Made by a program: the position numbers and the translations under genes
The notes under the pieces: model-generated
Told to the model about the DNA's origin: nothing
The model's database searches: none
Seen by the model: only the letters and a program-made list of their open reading frames with translations
Source of the DNA: Fibrobacter succinogenes
GTDB taxonomy: Bacteria; Fibrobacterota; Fibrobacteria; Fibrobacterales; Fibrobacteraceae
Direction: 5' to 3'
NCBI GenBank assembly: GCA_902799745.1
Contig: CADCBQ010000002.1
Span: 62,001 to 126,000 of the forward strand
Length of the DNA stretch: 64,000 bases
Shown here: piece after piece, positions 10,237-19,280 of the stretch
How positions within the stretch are numbered: position 1 is the stretch's first letter
Layout: every line of letters starts with the position of its first letter

Positions 10237-10566
10237 ATGGGTATTGAAGAACGTTCTACATTGGTTTATTCTACAGCATTAGGTGGTCGTGTCAAGCAGG
10301 AAAAGCCCAAGGCCGAACGCCCGCAGGGTGACGGCGTGGTGCGAATCCAGCTGAAGCGTCTGGGGGGCGGTAAAATGGCCAGTGTAGTGACCGGAGTACC
10401 GCTCGATGAACCTGAACTCAAGGAACTTGGCCGCGAACTCAAGCAGAAATGCGGGGTAGGCGGCTCGGTCAAGGATTTTGTGATTGAAATCCAGGGTGAC
10501 AAGCGAAATCTGCTTAAAACGGAGCTTGAAAAGCGCGGATATACGGTAAAGCTCGCAGGTGGCTAA
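10237..10566 (+). CDS. yciH: SUI1/eIF1-like translation factor (YciH family)
   Basis: A 109-residue protein whose C-terminal half (VVRIQLKRLGGGKMASVVTGV ... KCGVGGSVKDFVIEIQGD) matches the SUI1/eIF1 fold found in bacterial YciH. The ATG at 10237 is preferred over an in-frame TTG at 10231 because an AGAGG ribosome-binding site ends 6 nt before the ATG. Bacterial YciH is thought to influence start-site fidelity on the 30S subunit. It sits 9 nt behind the lipid-recycling fusion gene, which implies shared transcription rather than shared function. Confidence 0.88.
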   Translation: MGIEERSTLVYSTALGGRVKQEKPKAERPQGDGVVRIQLKRLGGGKMASVVTGVPLDEPELKELGRELKQKCGVGGSVKDFVIEIQGDKRNLLKTELEKRGYTVKLAGG

Positions 10567-10669
10567 AATTGCCTGTTTTGGGCATGATTTATATCACCTT
10601 CGAAAAAAAGTCAGTGCTTTTTGTAAAAAAAAAGAATATTTTTTGTCTTGATAGAGAAAGGGGCGAATA

Positions 10670-12298
10670 ATGGTCAGATTTTCTGTTTCAAGCAAAATGT
10701 TTTTACGCACAATGATGCTTCTTGCCGTAATTCCGGCAATGGCTTTTTCGGCACCGGCGGTTGGTAAAGTCCGTATGACTTTGGGTGAAGTGGACCGCTG
10801 GAAAGCAAAACAGAACGAATGGAACGCCATTAAGCCCGGCGTCAAGATTTATCAATCCGACAAGGTTCGTACCGGTGTGGAATCCGAAGTCGTATTCGGA
10901 CTCCCTGACGGCAGTTCCATTATGATTGGCGAAAAGACAATCGTTGAAATGGAAAACCTCTTTGAACCCAATGACGAGGGTGGTTTTGAAACCAAGATCA
11001 ATGTCGAAAAGGGTTTCCTGAATTTTGCCGTTCATAAACTCAAAAACAAAAAGTCGAAGTTCATTTTTAAGACCGGAACTGCAACTGCATCGATTCGCGG
11101 TACCGAGGGTTACATTGGTGGCGAAGGCGTGTTCTTTGCGGGTCTAAAGACGGGTAAGCTTGAAATTACGCCGAAGGGTTCTGCTAGGTCTGTTTCCATT
11201 GTCGCTGGCGAAACCACTTTCGGTACAGATTCGTTAGTTGTCGTGAAACTTGCCTCTTCGGGTGAAGCTCGCTTTGCCAAGCGTCTTACCAAGATCTTGT
11301 CTGACAAGTCCAAGTCGGCAAGGGTACTGCAAGAAGAATTGTTTAAGGCCGATAAGGCCTTCCAGGAAGAGTTGAAGGCAGAAGCCGAAAAGGCCGCTTC
11401 TATGGTTCCTGAAAATGGATTTATTGTAAACACGAATTCCCCGGTCGAAGTTTGCGATGATGGCCTTATGATTGACGGTTCCTACCGCACTTCGGACGAA
11501 GCCGCCTCGCTCGTTTTGAAGGTGGGTAACGGTTATACTTCGGACAACTTGATTCGTTCCGCCGATGGCCAGCCGCATTCCTTCTCGGAAACGGTGGTAA
11601 TCAACGACGAAAACGGTCTTTGGACTGCTGACAAGGCGGTGCTTGAATTCAAGGGCGCCGGTACGACGAGCTCCAAGACGATTGACTTGCAGGTCAATAA
11701 GGCATGCACCGAAGTGAATACCAAGTCGCCGGTTGCATCGATCGTTTCTTATGACTCGCTGCGCTGTGTCGCGAACGTGTCTGTCGTTGAAATGCAAAAC
11801 GATGCCGCCGTGCTGAGTTTTGAAGCAGACGGTAGCAAGGTATCCGAAGAATCGCTGACCAAGAATTCCCAGAAGAGACTGAAACTTCAAAAGGGCCGCC
11901 ACGAATATGTGGTTCGTGTCGAAGACCAGGCCTCGAACAAGTCCGAAGTGACCAAGACCATGGGGTGCTACCCGAACAAGAGATTCCCGATCGATGTCCT
12001 GGGTGGACTAAAAGAAGTGCTGAAGGTTCCGCCTCCGCCGAAAGATATTCCGGACCGCCTCACGCAGACGCTCCAGTTTAGAATTCGTATTCCCGAGAAT
12101 GATCCTGAATTTTTGCACAAGGTAACGGTCCGTCAGAACGGCAAGGTTATCTTGCAGGAATCGCTCTCGCAAATTCACAACTTGGATTACCAGATTCCGG
12201 TAACGCTTTCAAGGGGTGCGAAGAACCATTTCGATATCGAGGTCGTTCACAAGAGCGGCTACGTATCGAGGGCTAAGAAGGATTATGAGGTCCGTTGA
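10670..12298 (+). CDS. Secreted FecR-domain protein
   Basis: 542 residues with an N-terminal signal peptide (hydrophobic segment about 10-27, cleavage near FSA-P). Residues 30-170 form a FecR-type domain: TLGEVDRWKAKQ, a VRTGVESEVVFGLPDGSSI core and FIFKTGTATASIRGTEGYIG. The rest contains Ig-like beta-rich stretches and a helical Lys/Glu segment (about 200-245). FecR domains are periplasmic and often act as sensors or scaffolds; no sigma factor or TonB receptor lies nearby, so a signalling role is not supported here. A good AGAAAGGGG ribosome-binding site precedes the ATG. The stop overlaps the next start (TGATG), indicating translational coupling to the outer-membrane protein downstream. Confidence 0.8.
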   Translation: MVRFSVSSKMFLRTMMLLAVIPAMAFSAPAVGKVRMTLGEVDRWKAKQNEWNAIKPGVKIYQSDKVRTGVESEVVFGLPDGSSIMIGEKTIVEMENLFEPNDEGGFETKINVEKGFLNFAVHKLKNKKSKFIFKTGTATASIRGTEGYIGGEGVFFAGLKTGKLEITPKGSARSVSIVAGETTFGTDSLVVVKLASSGEARFAKRLTKILSDKSKSARVLQEELFKADKAFQEELKAEAEKAASMVPENGFIVNTNSPVEVCDDGLMIDGSYRTSDEAASLVLKVGNGYTSDNLIRSADGQPHSFSETVVINDENGLWTADKAVLEFKGAGTTSSKTIDLQVNKACTEVNTKSPVASIVSYDSLRCVANVSVVEMQNDAAVLSFEADGSKVSEESLTKNSQKRLKLQKGRHEYVVRVEDQASNKSEVTKTMGCYPNKRFPIDVLGGLKEVLKVPPPPKDIPDRLTQTLQFRIRIPENDPEFLHKVTVRQNGKVILQESLSQIHNLDYQIPVTLSRGAKNHFDIEVVHKSGYVSRAKKDYEVR

Positions 12299-15200
12299 TG
12301 AAACTTAGGGATTGGTTTTTTACAGCGATATGTATGGCAGCACTCCAAGTGAGTGCTTTTGCCGTTGATAGGGACCCCATGCAAGGGAGCATCATTGGGG
12401 GCGAAATCAGCGGGTTTTTGAAAAAGGACAATTCTCCGTACCTGGTAAAGGAAACCTTGGTTGTGCCCGAAGGCAAAGCCCTGGTGATCGAAGCCGGAAC
12501 GGAAATTTATTTTAACGAGAATACGGGTGTCGATGTCCGTGGCGGCTCGATTGCGGTCATGGGTGAACGCAATAACTTGGTCGTGATGGGTTCTGCCGAA
12601 GGCGACAAGCCCTGGAACGGCATTTCCATTACAGGTACTAAGCGTTCCGAAATACAGGGGACTCAAGTAGAGAATGCTGTATTTGGCTTTGCCGTTGAAA
12701 GCGGCTCGCTGGAAATTCGCGATGGTGTTATCAAGAATGCGCGCCGTGCGGGTATGTTTGTGCGTAACGGTTCTGTTGCCATGCAGTCGACGCAGATTGA
12801 CAACTGTCAAAATGTGGGCTTGTGGGCTAGCGCCAGTGCTGTTGTCGATATTGATGCCTCTTCGATGTCGAACAACCAGATTGCCTTGGTCGCCGGTGAA
12901 GGCTCGACCGTTAATCTGAAGCGCGCCCATTTAGATTTAAACAAGTTGGCGATTCTTGATTTTGGCGGCAATGTTCTTAAGCAAAGGAATTCGATGGTCG
13001 ATGGCAATACGGTCGGCTATGTATCAAGGGATATTCCGCCCGAAAATATTCGCCAGTCGTTAGAAAAGAACGAAAACACGCTTTCGAATAACTTCAACAA
13101 CTATTCGGGAGTTTTGGGCGAAGAACCGGTTAATCCGTATGCAGATGCCGCGAAGTATGCCGCAACGCAGGAAGATGATTCAGATTCCGTGTGGACCCTT
13201 TCGGGTAGCGTTGGTATGGAACTCGGTTACCATAAGGTGCTTATGCGTCATAATTCCTTGGGCGAAGACTATATTTCGGACAAGGATACGGTGCATCCGG
13301 GCGAACGCTTCATTAACTACTTCCAGGTTCCCGGTTTCTTTACGAACTGGAATGCGAATTTGACGATGAAGTCCCCGACGGGTGCTACGATTGAGTTTCT
13401 CTTTGATGCATCGAGCGATTCTTGGGATAACCTGAAGCTTTACCAGTTGCAGGCGAGTTATACCGACGAAATGCACCGCTTGGTATTGGGCGACTTTTAT
13501 GAAAACGGCGGCGAACTTTATTTGGCCGGCTTGAATGCTTTCGGTGCTAGTTATGAAATGAACTTGTTCAAGAATCCGGCGAATGACCCCATGTTCGTCG
13601 GTACGGTATTTGCTGGCGAAATGAATCCGCCTAAATTGGAAGGCAACCGCAACTACGATGTCTACCAGGACTATATTGACGATGGCGAAGCCGAAGCGCA
13701 GCGAATGGTGGCCGGTGGAAAAGTCCGCTGGAATATGCACAGCCGCTTTAACGGATCGCTTGGCTTTATTGCCAGCAAGGATTATCTGGAAGACCCGTTC
13801 TTGAGAGACGGCGCTGCGCCCGAAACCAATACGGCGAATCCGTTGATTTCTTCGAAAACGTTTTTTGCTGATGGAAACTGGCTTTTCTATCCGGGTGATG
13901 TCAAGCTGAATGGACAAGTGGCAGTCGGTGGTGCCGATACGGCGAATGCCGCCAAGATAAGGGCGATTAACCAGGTGTTTTCCGATGCCGGGCTCGATGC
14001 TTCGAACTTTGCGCTTTTGAATAAGCTGATGGGAAACATCAACCAGGTGAATTCGCTGAGCATTGCCCAGTTGGAATCGATCTTTGGCGAAAATTCGATG
14101 AAGACTCCGTCTGAAATGCGTGCCGAGTTGAGGACCCTTTTGACCAAGGCTTCTGAAATTGCAAGGTCGATTCATACCGATGAAGTCAAACCGTCGAGCG
14201 GTGAATTCTGGGGGCATGAACACTGGGCGTTTGCCGGGTCTTACCAGTGGTCCAATTCGACGACCTTTATCGAGGGCTTTTTGAGGTATGTCGGCAGTGA
14301 ATACTACAGTGCCGGTTCCGAGGATTTGTTGCAGAATACCCGTATGATTGGCGGTAACTTGAAGCACAAGGTTTACGAATTCTGGAACTTGGGCTTTGGC
14401 TACACTTTGAATGTTGAAAATGCGGCTGGAGAAGGTTCTGCTTACAACTTCTTTGGCCTGGGTGAAGGAACCAAGTTGGGCTTGACCGGTGCCGATGACA
14501 GCTGGCTCAAGAAACATGAACAGGATCCGGTAAGAACGCTCTATATTCATGACGCCTACTTGAAAAATGACTTTAAGCTGAACGAAAAGATTGATTTCAT
14601 GTTCAAGTATGCTTTGAACTATAGAACGCGCCATACCGCGCAGCGCCTGTATGCGAATTATTCCGCCTCTTCGGGAATTTACGATGACCCGTGGTTTGAC
14701 GCTCTTCCGGGCCGTTCGACTTTGGAATTCGTGAACGATGAAGGAGACACCTTGGTCATTGATTCTGCCCATTGGGCGAGGTATTATGCCCTTGCGGATG
14801 AAGATTTCTTGGCGACCCAGTTCGTCGAAAAACTGATGAAGCACACTCTTGAATTGGGATTTGCGTTCAAGCTGCCCAAGAACGTGTTGAAGGCAGGGGC
14901 AACCTTGGTCGTGTTTACCGACATGTCTAAATTCGAACAGAATGAGTTGCTTTCTCCGTTCGATTTCAGGAACAAGACTTATGGTGTTCTAGGCTATTAT
15001 TGCCATGGAAGCGATTACCTGGAACAGCGCTACCCGATTTCTTTGACGACAACTACGGATTACCTCAAGAATACGGTATCCGTGATGCCGAGGTACAAAA
15101 TTTATAACCGAAACGACATGCGAGAGTTCGAATGGAGCTTGATGGACAATATGGAAGTCGAAATTGTTCCTGAATTTATGGATCTTTCGCTGTCGGGTGG

Positions 15201-15414
15201 CTTGCGCCAGAATTTGCTGAGCTATGAAATCGAAGACGAAGATTACGATGAAATGGAACTGGATATTGATGCGTCTGCCAAGTTGCGTATACACCTGTCG
15301 CCGTCGCTGTATACAGATTGGACTGTAGGCTCCATTTTCAACTATCGACCGGATAGCAAGGCTGACCAATATAAAGATTTCTACATAATTGCTGCCTTGA
15401 ATTACGATTTCTAG
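12298..15414 (+). CDS. Outer-membrane protein: beta-helix passenger plus C-terminal beta-barrel
   Basis: About 1038 residues with a signal peptide (MKLRDWFFTAICMAALQVSAFA). Residues 30-230 contain short repeating beta-turns typical of a right-handed parallel beta-helix (for example GIDVRGGSIAVMGERNNLVVMG-like rungs, then VRNGSVAMQSTQIDNCQNVGLW). Residues 290-1038 are rich in aromatic, alternating beta-strands and end in YIIAALNYDF with a terminal Phe, as in outer-membrane barrels. The ATG overlaps the FecR gene stop by one base; a TTG three bases upstream is in frame but less likely. Function unknown; it probably acts with its FecR-domain partner at the outer membrane. Confidence 0.75.
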   Translation: MKLRDWFFTAICMAALQVSAFAVDRDPMQGSIIGGEISGFLKKDNSPYLVKETLVVPEGKALVIEAGTEIYFNENTGVDVRGGSIAVMGERNNLVVMGSAEGDKPWNGISITGTKRSEIQGTQVENAVFGFAVESGSLEIRDGVIKNARRAGMFVRNGSVAMQSTQIDNCQNVGLWASASAVVDIDASSMSNNQIALVAGEGSTVNLKRAHLDLNKLAILDFGGNVLKQRNSMVDGNTVGYVSRDIPPENIRQSLEKNENTLSNNFNNYSGVLGEEPVNPYADAAKYAATQEDDSDSVWTLSGSVGMELGYHKVLMRHNSLGEDYISDKDTVHPGERFINYFQVPGFFTNWNANLTMKSPTGATIEFLFDASSDSWDNLKLYQLQASYTDEMHRLVLGDFYENGGELYLAGLNAFGASYEMNLFKNPANDPMFVGTVFAGEMNPPKLEGNRNYDVYQDYIDDGEAEAQRMVAGGKVRWNMHSRFNGSLGFIASKDYLEDPFLRDGAAPETNTANPLISSKTFFADGNWLFYPGDVKLNGQVAVGGADTANAAKIRAINQVFSDAGLDASNFALLNKLMGNINQVNSLSIAQLESIFGENSMKTPSEMRAELRTLLTKASEIARSIHTDEVKPSSGEFWGHEHWAFAGSYQWSNSTTFIEGFLRYVGSEYYSAGSEDLLQNTRMIGGNLKHKVYEFWNLGFGYTLNVENAAGEGSAYNFFGLGEGTKLGLTGADDSWLKKHEQDPVRTLYIHDAYLKNDFKLNEKIDFMFKYALNYRTRHTAQRLYANYSASSGIYDDPWFDALPGRSTLEFVNDEGDTLVIDSAHWARYYALADEDFLATQFVEKLMKHTLELGFAFKLPKNVLKAGATLVVFTDMSKFEQNELLSPFDFRNKTYGVLGYYCHGSDYLEQRYPISLTTTTDYLKNTVSVMPRYKIYNRNDMREFEWSLMDNMEVEIVPEFMDLSLSGGLRQNLLSYEIEDEDYDEMELDIDASAKLRIHLSPSLYTDWTVGSIFNYRPDSKADQYKDFYIIAALNYDF

Positions 15415-15457
15415 CTAACCCAAACAAAAAATTACTCATTTTATAGCGATTTTTTTC

Positions 15458-15486
15458 GAACTATAGCATAGATTTTGCTATAGTTC
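15458..15486 (+). terminator. 11-bp perfect inverted repeat between OMP and GH9 genes
   Basis: GAACTATAGCA and TGCTATAGTTC are separated by 7 nt and followed by TTTCATATT. The position, 44 nt after the OMP stop, fits a terminator, but the weak T tail and location upstream of the GH9 start also allow an operator or 5'-UTR hairpin. Confidence 0.5.
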
Positions 15487-15567
15487 TTTCATATTAGGGA
15501 TGATTTGGAAAATGCGCGGTTGCAGCGGTAAACAGATATGTATACAGGGATGCTAGGGAATAGTATT

Positions 15568-17349
15568 ATGAATAACTATTCTTGTCATATGAAGATTCCT
15601 GTTCGCTACAACCATGTCGGCTATACTCCCGACGCGGCAAAGATTTTCTTTGTAAATCCGCAGGAGCTTGAATCAGCCAACGAAGGTCCAGAATCCTATA
15701 AATTCCGTATTGTAAGGTGTCTCCAATGTGATGATGCGTCGGCTGTGTGGGAAGGCTCTCTGGTGGAGGGTTCTTTTGAACATCATGGCGCTTGCGAATA
15801 TACCGGCGAAACTCTCTGGTCGGGGGATTTTTCGAGCGTTTCGCTAACGGGAATCTTTTCTATCCAGATTTTTAAAAGAGACAAAACGGGCGAATCCCTG
15901 CTGTTTGAAACGGAACCGTTTGAAATTTCGAATGCCTGGCTTTACAGGCAGTTGCTTGCGAATATCAAGTCGTTTTATTATCAGCGGAGTGGTGTCGACT
16001 TGACGCCCGATTTTGCGGGTAAGTGGGCTAGGCCTGCCGCGCACCTGGACGATTGTATCGGGTTTCACCCGAGCATGCAGCGAGATGGCACTTGGAATGC
16101 CCATGGTGGCTGGTACGATGCCGGCGATTATGGCAAGTACATTGTAAATGGCGGTGTTTCCGTCGCGACTCTTTTACTCGCTTGTGAACTGGTTGATGAC
16201 TCTGTCTACCGCAATCCGCTATACACGGCGATTCATTCTTCTGAACCGTTCGTATTGCCTGATGGGCATAAAATGTATAGCCTAAAGGAAGAAGTACGCT
16301 TTGAACTTGAATTCTTCTTGCGCATGCAGGATACCGATGGCGGCGTGTTCTTCAAGGTGACGCCCGAACGCTGGGACGGCTTTATTTCGCCGAGTGATTC
16401 GGATTTGCTGCAGAAGCGACTGATTTTAGGAAAGTCGACGACTTCGACTTTGAATTTTGCAGGTTCTTTAGCGGCGGCTTCGCGCGTCTATCGCAAGAGC
16501 GATAGTGCGTTCGCAGAACGCTGCCTGCAAGCCGCGGTAAAGGCTTACAACTGGGCCGTATCGCGCCCATTCGTGGATTGGCCGCACAATACCGAAGGCA
16601 GCGGCGGTTACGGCGATGAACACGCCGAAGATGAATTTTTCTGGGCGCGTGCGATGCTTTACCGCGAGCTGCAGGCCCGCGGCGAAGCCATTGACGGTGT
16701 CTCGGCAGAAGGCTTGCGTCCGCTGCTTTTGGAAGACATGAAGGTGATTCCGCCGAAGTCTGGCTTGGATTGGCGCGATACGCAGAATTTTGGCTGGATT
16801 GCGCTTGCCTTGCAGGACTTTGACAAAGAATTCCGTATTTACGCCCGTACGACGCTGAACATGACAGCCCGTGAAATCATAGACTTGCAGCGGAGTGATG
16901 CTTATGGCGTGCCGATGCGCAAGTTTATTTGGGGCAGTAACGGTGATATTGCTAACCATGCCCTTACGCTTGCAATTGTAAAGCGCTGGGCTCCGAGTTT
17001 GGGCGGTACTTCGCTCGATTTCTGGTGCCGTGAACTGGTGAACTACATTTATGGCCGCAATCCGGTTGACGTGAGCTTTGTGACGGGTTCTGCCTGGAGT
17101 TCTCCTAAGGAACCGCACCATCGCTTGAGCCATTCCGATGGCGTTGAAGAACCGATTCCGGGACTTTTGGTGGGCGGCATCAACAGCGACCGCCAGGACA
17201 TGCACCGTTCGCCGCTTATTGTGCCGCATTATCCGGGAGAACAGTCGGGATTTTCGTATACCGATGAACGCTGCTCTTTTGCGAGCAACGAAACGGCTAT
17301 TAACTGGAACGCCCCGCTTACAGCGGTTCTTGCGTTACTTTGTTGCTGA
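15568..17349 (+). CDS. GH9 family glycoside hydrolase (cellulase/cellodextrinase), no signal peptide
   Basis: 593 residues. The N-terminus (PVRYNHVGYTPDAAKIFFVN) is the CelD-type Ig-like domain that precedes many GH9 modules. The catalytic module has the base motif GGWYDAGDYGKY (Asp184, Asp187), YGRNPVDVSFVTG, the PHHR block and the acid-bearing CSFASNETAINWNAPL (Glu near 575). GH9 enzymes invert beta-1,4-glucan bonds. The ATG at 15568 is chosen because AGGGAA lies 7 nt upstream; in-frame ATGs at 15538 and 15550 lack a well-placed site. No start yields a signal peptide, so a cytoplasmic or periplasm-independent cellodextrin role is inferred. The 3' end overlaps the convergent ydcF-like gene by 15 bp. 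Confidence 0.92.
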   Translation: MNNYSCHMKIPVRYNHVGYTPDAAKIFFVNPQELESANEGPESYKFRIVRCLQCDDASAVWEGSLVEGSFEHHGACEYTGETLWSGDFSSVSLTGIFSIQIFKRDKTGESLLFETEPFEISNAWLYRQLLANIKSFYYQRSGVDLTPDFAGKWARPAAHLDDCIGFHPSMQRDGTWNAHGGWYDAGDYGKYIVNGGVSVATLLLACELVDDSVYRNPLYTAIHSSEPFVLPDGHKMYSLKEEVRFELEFFLRMQDTDGGVFFKVTPERWDGFISPSDSDLLQKRLILGKSTTSTLNFAGSLAAASRVYRKSDSAFAERCLQAAVKAYNWAVSRPFVDWPHNTEGSGGYGDEHAEDEFFWARAMLYRELQARGEAIDGVSAEGLRPLLLEDMKVIPPKSGLDWRDTQNFGWIALALQDFDKEFRIYARTTLNMTAREIIDLQRSDAYGVPMRKFIWGSNGDIANHALTLAIVKRWAPSLGGTSLDFWCRELVNYIYGRNPVDVSFVTGSAWSSPKEPHHRLSHSDGVEEPIPGLLVGGINSDRQDMHRSPLIVPHYPGEQSGFSYTDERCSFASNETAINWNAPLTAVLALLCC

Positions 17350-18183
17350 TGAATCTTTCTTGACCGCAGAGGAATCCTTCGTTGCGGAGGAGTCTGTTTT
17401 TGCCGTATCTGCCGGTGCGGTTTCCTGAATCTTGGTCTGAGTCTTCTGGAGAAGCGATTGCAAGTCGACAATCGGATTCTTTTCAGCTTCGTATTCCTTG
17501 GCCGAAACAATCGGTTTGTAGTAGAAAGAATCCGAGGCGGTGAGGTTTCCGGCCGGGAGTAAGTCGATGTACGAGGCGAACAAGGCTGCCCAGCCGCGTA
17601 ACCATTCCTTACGCGATTCGCGGTTGGTGTACCAGGAATCTGCATTGTAGGTGCGATGGTGAACATCCTTGGTCAAGTATACCGGAGTTTCCCCAGAAAG
17701 CGTCTGGAAAATGTTCTTGACTCGATGCGTCGAGGCGCCTCCGGTAATGAGCAATACGGTGTCGGCGTTGTGCTTCTTAAGCCAGGGAATAATGGAGTAC
17801 GCTTCGTCAATAGTCGACGGGTCGTCGTGTCTTGCGATAAAGACGGCGTTGCTGTCGAAGTCGCCAAGTCGCATAAAGTCTTCGAGGTAGAATTCGGCGT
17901 TGCTACGGTTACGGAGAATGCGACGCCCTAAAATCAAGACGGAGTCCGCCTTTCCGCTAGCCATCATTTCGGCGGCAAGGTCGATGCGTTCCATATCGGC
18001 GGTTTGCCCGTCCAATACAACGACCCAGCTTACATGATCGAATTCATCGTCGTCTACGAGCCAGTGCCCGCTATGTGTCATGATCAGGTAAAATACGATT
18101 ACCAGGAGCACGACCGCGGCTGCGATTGCACTTAAGATGATTTTCTTTTTCTGGATCTGTTTTTTAGTGGGTAGCTTAGCCAA
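17335..18183 (-). CDS. YdcF/SanA/ElyC-like (DUF218) membrane-anchored protein
   Basis: A 282-residue protein with one N-terminal transmembrane helix after a Lys-rich stretch, then a DUF218 domain (WVVVLDGQTADMERIDLAAE ... SVLILGRRI ... DEAYSIIPWLKK ... TVLLITGGASTHR). The tail is a Lys/Ser/Asp repeat (KDSSAVKKDSSATK). DUF218 proteins such as ElyC and SanA affect envelope integrity; the exact reaction is unknown. A TTG start at 18183 is preferred: AAGGAG lies 6 nt upstream and it overlaps the rimI stop by 8 nt, whereas the longer frame to 18252 would sit deep inside rimI. Last gene of the ddl-tsaB-rimI operon. Confidence 0.75.
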   Translation of the reverse strand: MAKLPTKKQIQKKKIILSAIAAAVVLLVIVFYLIMTHSGHWLVDDDEFDHVSWVVVLDGQTADMERIDLAAEMMASGKADSVLILGRRILRNRSNAEFYLEDFMRLGDFDSNAVFIARHDDPSTIDEAYSIIPWLKKHNADTVLLITGGASTHRVKNIFQTLSGETPVYLTKDVHHRTYNADSWYTNRESRKEWLRGWAALFASYIDLLPAGNLTASDSFYYKPIVSAKEYEAEKNPIVDLQSLLQKTQTKIQETAPADTAKTDSSATKDSSAVKKDSSATK

Positions 18184-18616
18184 TTTGTGCTCCTTCGGTG
18201 CGGTAAAGTGCCGCGTTTTCGCCGTCGGCGTAATATTTTTTGCGGATTCCAAACAAATTAAATCCGTGCTTTTCGTAGAAGTTGCGTGCCTTGATATTGT
18301 TCTCGCGGACCTCTAGAAAGCAACAGTCCGACTTGAGGTCGAGCTGCGAAAGTCCTGCGTGCAAAAGCTTCGAACCGATTCCCTTGCGCTGAGCCGATTC
18401 ACTTACGGCAATCGACAAAAGCTCGGAGTCTGCGCCCAGCAAATGAAATACGGCATAGCCTTCGATGCCAAGATCGCCTTCATAAACAATAGCGTAAGTG
18501 TAGGGCGCCTTGATTTCTCGCTCGTATTGTCGCTCGTTCCAGTCTTGAAATGCAAGTTCGCCCTGAATTCTCAGTACAGCAGGAATGTCGGCGGAATTCA
18601 TTTTGCGAATCGGCAT
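18176..18616 (-). CDS. rimI: GNAT N-acetyltransferase, RimI-like
   Basis: 146 residues matching the GNAT fold: IRKMNSADIPAVLRIQ at the start, the acetyl-CoA loop SAQRKGIGSKLL (Q/RxxGxG/A), and ARNFYEKHGFNLFGIRKKYY near the end. RimI acetylates the N-terminal alanine of ribosomal protein S18. The order tsaB-rimI, with only 26 nt between them, is a common bacterial arrangement and supports the RimI call over other GNATs. Confidence 0.85.
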   Translation of the reverse strand: MPIRKMNSADIPAVLRIQGELAFQDWNERQYEREIKAPYTYAIVYEGDLGIEGYAVFHLLGADSELLSIAVSESAQRKGIGSKLLHAGLSQLDLKSDCCFLEVRENNIKARNFYEKHGFNLFGIRKKYYADGENAALYRTEGAQIG

Positions 18617-18642
18617 GGCGCGTATCCTAGTTGCGTGGGAAC

Positions 18643-19278
18643 TCAGTGCAGTTTTTCGAAGTACGAGGGCTGAATGTAGTTCGCTTCTTGCATGAGGCTC
18701 GGGGCTGTTCTTTCGAATAGCCTTGCCCAGTCGCTTAAGGGCTTGCCTTTGTCGAGGACCGTTGTGGCGCCAATCTTATCGAACAGGGCCTTGAGTTCTT
18801 CGTCTGCTTGGGCGGCTTCGTCTACGACGACATATTTGATATCGCTCAGTTGAAGTTGCTTTACGACTTGTTCGGTTTCGATAAAGCTTTCGTTGCTGTT
18901 GAGGCGCAGGTACCAGTAACCTTTGCGGGCTCGGATTACAACTGCAGCCTTGTCGGGCTCGGCAGCAAAGTAGGAAAGCGCCTGCAAGGTCGATACGCCG
19001 TAGAGTTTGCGCTTGCCGCTAAAGCTTAAGCCTTCGCAAAAGGCGACTCCCGTGCGCAGTCCGCTGAATGACCCTGGGCCAAGAGTGACCATGACTCGGG
19101 TGACTTGGTCGAGGGTCGCGTTTGCTTTTTCAAGCAGGGCGTCGAGCATGGCCGAGGCGGTTTCGCCGCGAGCCGATTCGTCGATGGATTCCAGATAACG
19201 GGGGCTGGCGGCGTCCGATTCCAGGAGCGCCATCGAAATTCCCTTGCGCGAAGTATCTACGAATAAGTCGAAGGTCAT
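18643..19278 (-). CDS. tsaB: tRNA threonylcarbamoyladenosine biosynthesis protein TsaB
   Basis: 211 residues with the TsaB signature DTSRKGISMALLE near the start and VTLGPGSFSGLRTGVAFCEGL (about 65-86). TsaB is the inactive ASKHA-fold partner of TsaD and is required for t6A37 modification of ANN-decoding tRNAs. The start codon lies 2 nt after the ddl stop, so both are translated from one message; rimI follows. Confidence 0.93.
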   Translation of the reverse strand: MTFDLFVDTSRKGISMALLESDAASPRYLESIDESARGETASAMLDALLEKANATLDQVTRVMVTLGPGSFSGLRTGVAFCEGLSFSGKRKLYGVSTLQALSYFAAEPDKAAVVIRARKGYWYLRLNSNESFIETEQVVKQLQLSDIKYVVVDEAAQADEELKALFDKIGATTVLDKGKPLSDWARLFERTAPSLMQEANYIQPSYFEKLH

Positions 19279-19280
19279 GA

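Noticed and set aside
10567-10669. Possible terminator after yciH (AAAAAG...CTTTTT)
   Set aside because: The stem is only A/T pairs with one G-C and the area is A-rich on both sides; too weak to call.
18184-18252. Extension of the ydcF-like protein to an upstream ATG
   Set aside because: It would run inside rimI without a ribosome-binding site; the TTG at 18183 has AAGGAG well placed.
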